Below are positions 7,031-11,422 of a stretch of 11,422 bases of DNA, piece by piece. Position numbers and translations under genes: made by a program. Under the pieces are notes generated by a model. It ran no database searches. It saw nothing but the letters and a program-made list of their open reading frames with translations, and was not told where the DNA came from. This DNA comes from Brevundimonas vancanneytii (GTDB taxonomy: Bacteria; Pseudomonadota; Alphaproteobacteria; Caulobacterales; Caulobacteraceae): assembly GCA_945874855.1 (NCBI GenBank), contig CAMCIP010000060.1, positions 1-11,422 on the forward strand, read 5' to 3'. Every line of letters starts with the position of its first letter. The first letter of the stretch is position 1.

Positions 7031-7096
7031 TTGCCCTGACCGCCCCACCCGGCCGCCGCTTCGCGACGGCCGCCCTCCCCCGCGGGGGAGGGAGAA
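7031..7096. repeat. Right copy of the inverted two-hairpin repeat
   Basis: This 66-nt repeat is in opposite orientation to the left copy. It is non-coding, between the response regulator stop and the endonuclease start. Hairpin B is 7050-7072 (arms CGGCCGCCGC and GCGACGGCCG, one non-Watson-Crick pair that is G-U in the minus-strand RNA). Hairpin A is 7073-7092, a perfect 20-nt palindrome. Its outer end lies 3 bp from the regulator stop codon. These hairpins would form in the RNA between regulator and endonuclease and could weaken or stabilise the downstream message. Confidence 0.9.
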
Positions 7097-7099
7097 CGT

Positions 7100-7771
7100 C
7101 TACGCCTCCAGCCGATACCCCGCCCCGCGCACCGTCTGCAGCATGGCGCGGTCGAAGCCCTTGTCGATCTTGGCGCGCAGGCGGCTGATGTGGACGTCGA
7201 TGACATTGGTCTGGGGGTCGAAATGGTATTCCCAGACCTTCTCCAGCAGCATGGTGCGGGTCACCGACTGGCCGGCGTGGCGCATCAGGAACTCCAGCAG
7301 CTGGAACTCGCGCGGCTGCAGGTCGATCTCGGTCGTGCCGCGATGGACGGTGCGGGCGATCAGGTTCATCTCCAGGTCGCCGACCCTCAGCACGGTGGCG
7401 ACCGAGCCCGTCTCGCGCCGGCGCGACAGGGCCTCGACCCGGGCGATCAACTCGGCGAAGGCATAGGGCTTGACCAGATAGTCGTCGGCCCCGGCCTGCA
7501 GGCCCGTGACCCGGTCCTCGACCTCGCCCAGCGCCGACAGGAACAGGACGGGCGTCTGGTCGCCCTCCTTGCGCACCATCTCGACCATGCCGATGCCGTC
7601 CAGCCGCGGCATCATGCGGTCGACGACATAGACGTCATAGCCGCCCTTCTGGGCCTCCAGCAGGCCGAAGGCCCCGTCCACGGCATGGACCACCTCATGG
7701 CCCGCCTCGGTCAGACCCCGCACCATGGCGGTCGCCGCCTCGGCGTCGTCCTCTACGACCAGAATCCGCAT
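7100..7771 (-). CDS. OmpR/PhoB-family response regulator
   Basis: This 223-residue transcription factor has a receiver domain (1-118) with acidic pair D8/D9, phosphoacceptor D51 in VVDRMMPRLDG, S79 and K101 in LVKPYAF. A winged-helix DNA-binding domain (about 125-221) has LQPREFQLLEFLMRHAGQSV, recognition helix NVIDVHISRLRAKID (189-203) and the closing VRGAGYRLE wing. All key residues are present. The ATG at 7771 has GGGGAGGG (7780-7787) 7 nt upstream. It lies 56 bp downstream of degP and, apart from the inserted cassette, directly upstream of the kinase. It is very probably phosphorylated by that kinase. Control of degP or envelope genes, as CpxR does in enterics, is a reasonable guess but unproven. 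Confidence 0.96.
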   Translation of the reverse strand: MRILVVEDDAEAATAMVRGLTEAGHEVVHAVDGAFGLLEAQKGGYDVYVVDRMMPRLDGIGMVEMVRKEGDQTPVLFLSALGEVEDRVTGLQAGADDYLVKPYAFAELIARVEALSRRRETGSVATVLRVGDLEMNLIARTVHRGTTEIDLQPREFQLLEFLMRHAGQSVTRTMLLEKVWEYHFDPQTNVIDVHISRLRAKIDKGFDRAMLQTVRGAGYRLEA

Positions 7772-7789
7772 CGCCTAACCCTCCCCGGG

Positions 7790-7807
7790 CCGCGCGCGCC
7801 CGCGCGG
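7790..7807. terminator. GC hairpin between degP and the response regulator
   Basis: Arms CCGCGCG (7790-7796) and CGCGCGG (7801-7807) form a 7-bp stem with a 4-nt loop. No T tract follows on the minus strand, so it is at best a weak terminator or attenuator, or a processing point between degP and the regulator. GC-rich sequence makes chance hairpins common. Confidence 0.2.
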
Positions 7808-7827
7808 TCGTTTCGTCCGTCATCGTC

Positions 7828-9357
7828 CTACCGTTCGCGCGGCAGGTCCATCGCCACCGAAGCATTGCGGTCGCCGATCCACACCAGGATGAAGATGGTC
7901 GATCGACCGGCCGCCCGCGCCTTCTGTGCCTCGGCCTGGACGTCGGCGGGACTGCGGGCGGCGACCAGGCCGACCCTGCGGATCACCATTCCCGGCTGGA
8001 AGTCGCGGTTGCCGCCCTCGGCCACGCCGGTCACCACCACACCCTCGATGCCCGCGGGAATGGCATAGCGCCGGCGCAGCTCCGCGCTCATGGGGGCCAG
8101 CACCAGTCCGGCCGCGGTCGTGCCGGGCGACGGCGCGAACTCCCGCTCGGGGGCCTCGGCCGCGGGCGGGGCGTTCAGTTCGGACTCAGGCGGACGTCGG
8201 GCCGCGCGCACGCTGACGGTCACCCGTCCCTCGGCCCGCAGGATCTCGAGCCGCAGGGTGTCGCCGACCCGGGCGGCGCCGACCCGGCGCGTCAGGTCGG
8301 TGGAGCCGTCGACGGCCTCCCCGTTCAGGGCGGTGACCACGTCGCCGGGCCTCAGGCCGCCGCGCTGGGCCGGGCCGCCGGGCGTCACGTCGTTGACCAG
8401 GGCCCCCGTGGTCCCCTCGGCCAGGCCCAGGGCCTCGCGGAAGGGCTGCAGGTCGCCGATCTCGACCCCCAGATAGCCGCGCTCGATCGTCTCGCCGCGC
8501 ATCAGCCGCTCGACGATGGTCCGGGCCGTGGCGGCGGGGATGGCGAAACCGATGCCGACCGAGCCGCCGGTCGGCGAGAAGATGGCGGTGTTGACCCCGA
8601 TCACCCGGCCGTTGACGTCGAAGGTCGGCCCGCCGGAATTGCCCTGGTTGATGGCCGCGTCGATCTGGATGAAGTCCACATAGGCGGTGGTGCGGTCGAG
8701 GTTGCCGGACAGGTCGCGCGACATGGCCGAGACGATGCCCGCCGTCGCCGTGCCGCCCAGGCCGAAGGGATTGCCCACGGCGATGACCCAGTCGCCGACG
8801 CGCGGCTGGGCCGTGTCGTCGAAGCTGACATAGGCGAAGCGGTCGCCCTCCACCTTGATCACGGCCAGGTCGGTGCTCTCGTCGCGGCCGACCAGGCGGG
8901 CGCGCAGCTGGCGATTGTCCGACAGGCGGACAAGAATCTCCTCCGCGTTCTCGACCACATGGTTGTTGGTGACGATGTAGCCGTCGGCCGAGATGAAGAA
9001 GCCCGAGCCGGCGCCCGCGGCCAGCGGCCCCTCGTCCTCACCCTGCGGCGCGCCATTGGGGCCCGGGCGGACCTGCGGGCCTTCAGGGCCGAACGGCAGG
9101 ATCGGACGACTGCGCCGCGGCACACGGGTCCGGACGTCGATCTGGACCACGGCCGGGGCCACCTGGTCGAAGATGCCGGCGAAGCTCTGGGGCGCGCCCG
9201 GCGGCGGGGCGAAGGGAGCGCCCGCCACGCCGGACGACGGCTGGATGCGCAGGGCCTCGGCGGCCCCGGGCCAGCGCACAAAGCCGCCCGCGGTCGCGGC
9301 GGCCGCGACCAGCAGGCCGGCGGCGGCCCCCAGAATGAACTCCTTGCGCTTCAACAT
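7828..9357 (-). CDS. degP: DegP/HtrA-type periplasmic serine protease with two PDZ domains
   Basis: This 509-residue protease/chaperone degrades misfolded periplasmic proteins. The N-terminus MLKRKEFILGAAAGLLVAAA (membrane segment 8-27) is a signal peptide or uncleaved anchor; no AxA site is obvious. A Pro/Gly-rich loop (about 80-112) precedes the trypsin-like domain, whose triad is H133 (NNHVVENA), D163 (STDLAVIKV) and S241 (QGNSGGP). PDZ1 is about 294-385 (YLGVEIGDLQPF) and PDZ2 about 415-495 (more divergent). The open frame extends 32 codons further upstream, but that part is Arg/Gly/Asp-rich with no signal peptide and overlaps the promoter at 9411-9438, so I chose ATG 9357. GGGGA precedes it by 3 nt, a weak site. 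It lies between ccmH and the two-component genes. Confidence 0.95.
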   Translation of the reverse strand: MLKRKEFILGAAAGLLVAAAATAGGFVRWPGAAEALRIQPSSGVAGAPFAPPPGAPQSFAGIFDQVAPAVVQIDVRTRVPRRSRPILPFGPEGPQVRPGPNGAPQGEDEGPLAAGAGSGFFISADGYIVTNNHVVENAEEILVRLSDNRQLRARLVGRDESTDLAVIKVEGDRFAYVSFDDTAQPRVGDWVIAVGNPFGLGGTATAGIVSAMSRDLSGNLDRTTAYVDFIQIDAAINQGNSGGPTFDVNGRVIGVNTAIFSPTGGSVGIGFAIPAATARTIVERLMRGETIERGYLGVEIGDLQPFREALGLAEGTTGALVNDVTPGGPAQRGGLRPGDVVTALNGEAVDGSTDLTRRVGAARVGDTLRLEILRAEGRVTVSVRAARRPPESELNAPPAAEAPEREFAPSPGTTAAGLVLAPMSAELRRRYAIPAGIEGVVVTGVAEGGNRDFQPGMVIRRVGLVAARSPADVQAEAQKARAAGRSTIFILVWIGDRNASVAMDLPRER

Positions 9358-9410
9358 GGATCCCCAAGTCTTCCCGTGCGGTGACCGATCGGCGTCGCCG
9401 TCGGCCGATG

Positions 9411-9438
9411 GATATAGCCCCGCGCGGCCGCGGTCCAA
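9411..9438 (-). promoter_or_regulatory. Probable housekeeping promoter of degP
   Basis: On the minus strand TTGGAC (9438-9433) and TATATC (9416-9411) are separated by 16 nt. The extended -10 GCTATATC (9418-9411) fits the Caulobacter housekeeping sigma consensus GCTANAWC exactly as I remember it. The spacer from TTGGACC is 13 nt, within its usual range. Transcription would start about 45 nt before the degP ATG at 9357. Confidence 0.55.
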
Positions 9439-9444
9439 CCCGCC

Positions 9445-9460
9445 GCCTGCCAATGCAGGC
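9445..9460. terminator. Small hairpin just after ccmH
   Basis: GCCTGC (9445-9450), loop CAAT, and GCAGGC (9455-9460) form a perfect 6-bp stem 2 nt past the ccmH stop codon. No T run follows on the minus strand, so factor-independent termination is doubtful; its position at the end of the ccm genes is its main support. Confidence 0.3.
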
Positions 9461-9462
9461 GT

Positions 9463-9975
9463 TCAGCGACCGTCGTCGGGCCGGCCTGCGGCGGGATCAT
9501 GGCCAAGCCTGTCGGTTTCGACAGCCTGCGCCAGGGCCGCCTCCTCGGCGGCGGACAGGGGATCAGCCTCCTCGACCGGCCGCCGGGCCCGGATCAGGGC
9601 GAAGACGAGGAAACCCAGCACCAGCAGGGCGGGCCCGAGCCACAGCAGCAGTGTGCCCGGGGAGAAGGGCGGACGGAACAGGACGAAGTCGCCCCAGCGC
9701 GCCACCAGGGCGGCGCGGATCTCGTCGTCGGACCGGCCGTCGGCGATCTGGCCGCGCACTTCGCGCCGCACATCCGCGGCCAGGCCGGCGGGCGAATCGG
9801 CGATCGATTCGTGCTGGCAGACGACGCAGCGGATTTCCTCAAAAAGGGCCTGGGCGCGCGCCTCCTGGGCGGGATCGGCCAGGGGGGCGTCGGGCGCGGG
9901 CGTCGGCTCGGCGGCAAGGGCGAAGGCCGCGGCCAGGGCCGCCGCCAGACGGGCGAGGACCGGTGCGACCCTCAC
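9463..9975 (-). CDS. ccmH: Cytochrome c maturation thiol-reductase subunit CcmH (CycL)
   Basis: This 170-residue protein reduces the CxxCH motif of apocytochrome c in the periplasm and works with CcmF in haem attachment. It has a signal peptide (about 1-22), a small three-helix periplasmic domain with the redox motif RCVVCQ (C50, C53) followed by DSPAGLAADVRREVRGQIADGRSDDEI, then VARWGDFVLFRPPF. One membrane segment (about 108-128, LLLWLGPALLVLGFL) and a short cytoplasmic tail complete it. This is the short CcmH/CycL form without the TPR domain. The GTG start overlaps the ccmF stop (GTGA), with GAGG 7 nt upstream. No ccmG/dsbE lies between ccmF and ccmH, as in the rhizobial cycHJKL order. Confidence 0.96.
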   Translation of the reverse strand: MRVAPVLARLAAALAAAFALAAEPTPAPDAPLADPAQEARAQALFEEIRCVVCQHESIADSPAGLAADVRREVRGQIADGRSDDEIRAALVARWGDFVLFRPPFSPGTLLLWLGPALLVLGFLVFALIRARRPVEEADPLSAAEEAALAQAVETDRLGHDPAAGRPDDGR

Positions 9976-11422
9976 GCCCTGGCCTCACGCCGCGCCCGAA
10001 CCGAGGGCGCGACCCGCAGACGGCGGTCCAGCAGCGACAACAGCCCGCCCAGCGCCATGATCATGGGGCCGAGGAAGATCAGCCGCGCGAACGGGTGGTG
10101 GGCGATGCGCAGGCTCCAGGCCCGCTCGCCCTCGGCCGTGGCCCCCCGCTCGCCCAGCACCAGATAGACGTCGTCCAGACCCCTGAAATCCAGCCCCACC
10201 TCGGTGGTGGTCTGACCCCCGGCGGAGAAGAAGCGCCGCTCCGCCGTCACGGTGCGCGGGGTGCCGCCGTCGGCCGTGGTCACCACGACCCGCGCCTGTT
10301 CGGCCAGATAGTTGGGGCCCTCGATCACCTGCACGCCTTCCAGCCGGGCACGGAAGGGACCCGAGGCCACCTCGCCGCCGATCGGGATGACGGCCCCCGC
10401 CTCGCTCTTCAGCCCGATCTCGACCGCGGCCCCCAGAACGAACAGGCCGACGCCGAAATGCGCCAGGGTCATGCCCCAGGCCGATAGCGGCAGGGCGCGT
10501 GCGCGGCGCCCGGTCTCGGCCGCGGGGGCCCGGAACAGGCGCAGGCGATCGGCCAGTTCGCTGAGCGCGCCCAGCATCAGCCAGGCGGCGATCGCCACGC
10601 CCAGCGCCGTCAGGGCCTTGCCGGGGCTCCACAGGGCCAGCGCCCCCAGACCCACCGCCACCGACAGTCCGGCGGCCAGTATCAGCCGCTGACCGACGCC
10701 CCTCAGATCCCCCCGCTTCCACGCCAGCATGGGCCCGGCAGGCAGGATCAGGGCGGCGACCGTCATCAACGGCGTGAAGGTCAGGGCGAAATAGGGCGGC
10801 CCCACCGAAATGGTCTCGCCCGAGAACGCTTCGAAGATCAGCGGATACAGGGTGCCCAGCAGCACGGTCGCGGCGGCGACCGTCAGGAACAGGTTGTTCA
10901 GCACCAGCCCGGCCTCGCGGCTGACGGGGGCGAAGCTGCCGCCGGGGCTCAGCTTCGGCACACGCCAGGCGAACAGGGCGAAGGCCGCGCCCGACGCGAC
11001 GGCCAGAATGCCCAGCAGGGCCATGCCGCGCTCGGGATCGACGGCGAAGGCGTGCACGCTGGTCAGCACGCCGGACCGCACGAGGAAGGCGCCCAGCATG
11101 GAGAAGGTGAAGGCCAGAAGGGCCAGGAAGGTGGTCCAGCCGGCCAGGGCGCCGCGCCGCTCGGTCACCACCGCCGAATGCAGCAGGGCCGCCGCCGCCA
11201 GCCAGGGCATGAAGCTGGCGTTCTCGACCGGGTCCCAGAACCACCAGCCGCCCCAGCCCAGCTCATAGTAGGCCCAGAAGGATCCGAGGGTGATGCCGAC
11301 CGTCAGCAGGGCCCAGGACGCCAGCGCCCACGGCCGCACCCACCGACCCCAGGCGGGCCAGAGGGCCGAGCCCGCCCGCCCCTCGATCAGGGCCGCGACC
11401 GCCAGCGAGAAGGTCACCGAAA
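9972..11422 (-). CDS. ccmF: Cytochrome c haem lyase subunit CcmF (CycK), N-terminus outside the window
   Basis: The frame is open to the window edge; the GTG at 11417 is internal, not the true start. About 481 codons are visible out of the roughly 650 usual for CcmF. It is a multi-spanning inner-membrane protein that takes haem from CcmE and attaches it to apocytochrome c. The haem-handling WWD signature WGGWWFWDPVENASFMPWL is at visible residues 55-73. H80 (LLH) and H121 (SVHAFAV) match the E. coli haem-ligand histidines H261 and H303 with an almost constant offset of about 181, and H319 (MTLAHFGVG) fits H491. This implies that about 180 residues are missing upstream. Further helices, a periplasmic beta-rich domain (about 340-430) and a last membrane segment before a basic tail (RRLRVAPSVRARREARA) follow. 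It overlaps ccmH. Confidence 0.97.
   Translation of the reverse strand, partial: SVTFSLAVAALIEGRAGSALWPAWGRWVRPWALASWALLTVGITLGSFWAYYELGWGGWWFWDPVENASFMPWLAAAALLHSAVVTERRGALAGWTTFLALLAFTFSMLGAFLVRSGVLTSVHAFAVDPERGMALLGILAVASGAAFALFAWRVPKLSPGGSFAPVSREAGLVLNNLFLTVAAATVLLGTLYPLIFEAFSGETISVGPPYFALTFTPLMTVAALILPAGPMLAWKRGDLRGVGQRLILAAGLSVAVGLGALALWSPGKALTALGVAIAAWLMLGALSELADRLRLFRAPAAETGRRARALPLSAWGMTLAHFGVGLFVLGAAVEIGLKSEAGAVIPIGGEVASGPFRARLEGVQVIEGPNYLAEQARVVVTTADGGTPRTVTAERRFFSAGGQTTTEVGLDFRGLDDVYLVLGERGATAEGERAWSLRIAHHPFARLIFLGPMIMALGGLLSLLDRRLRVAPSVRARREARA

Larger units (their letters stand above)
6606..7096 (-). mobile_element. Candidate 491-bp endonuclease-plus-inverted-repeat cassette
   Basis: Two inverted repeats enclose the DUF559 gene, and the unit sits exactly between a response regulator and its histidine kinase, which usually adjoin. 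The ends match (TTCTCCCTCC... and its complement), but I could not find a convincing target-site duplication; only GTC is shared near both edges. No transposase or integrase is present. The picture resembles REP elements with a RAYT transposase in layout only, since the enzyme family differs. Mobility is inferred, not shown. Confidence 0.5.

Noticed and set aside
6601..7102. Target-site duplication flanking the cassette
   Set aside because: Only GTC is shared near the two outer edges, and the placement does not match exactly at both ends; this is no better than chance.
5277..7466. Plus-strand open frame of 729 codons across kinase, endonuclease and regulator
   Set aside because: It crosses three real minus-strand genes and both repeats, has a His/Gln/Gly-biased composition, and shows no recognisable domain.
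9358..9453. Upstream extension of DegP to 9453
   Set aside because: The extra 32 residues are polar and would bury the signal peptide; the segment also contains the likely promoter.

Overview
The window is very GC-rich (roughly 70%) and almost fully coding. Apart from the last codons of one plus-strand gene at the left edge, every gene lies on the minus strand, so transcription runs from high to low coordinates. Protein families, gene order and a Caulobacter-type promoter in front of degP point to an alphaproteobacterium, most likely Caulobacterales (Brevundimonas/Caulobacter-like). The genus is an inference.

In transcription order (right to left) the layout is as follows. (1) Cytochrome c maturation: the C-terminal part of ccmF (cycK) overlaps ccmH (cycL) by four bases. 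(2) After a 105-bp gap with a good housekeeping-type promoter comes a periplasmic DegP/HtrA protease with two PDZ domains. (3) Next is an OmpR-type response regulator and, one gene later, its HAMP-containing sensor histidine kinase. (4) The kinase overlaps glnE, the bifunctional glutamine synthetase adenylyltransferase/adenylyl-removing enzyme. The order ccmF-ccmH-degP-regulator-kinase-glnE resembles gene order I recall from other Alphaproteobacteria, including rhizobial cycHJKL-degP, so it is probably an old vertical block.

Between regulator and kinase, where such pairs normally abut, sits a 491-bp unit: a small DUF559/Vsr-like endonuclease gene enclosed by two 66-67-bp inverted repeats, each folding into two GC-rich hairpins. 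One repeat is translated as the tail of the endonuclease, and the kinase starts at a TTG one codon after the endonuclease stop. This looks like a small insertion cassette and is the most interesting structure in the window.

(5) After a 57-bp gap comes a tight four-gene operon: a secreted four-EF-hand protein, an ECF sigma factor, a one-pass membrane protein that is probably its anti-sigma factor, and a membrane-anchored periplasmic protein of the heavy-metal-sensor (CnrX/Spy-like) type. It looks like a self-contained envelope signalling module. The sensor has no histidine or cysteine at all, so a CnrX-type metal site is unlikely, and the EF-hand protein adds a possible calcium or magnesium connection.

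The window thus combines envelope functions (haem attachment, periplasmic proteolysis, a two-component pair, an ECF module) with nitrogen control by glnE. No rRNA, tRNA, CRISPR array or phage gene was seen, and no non-coding stretch exceeds about 110 bp.
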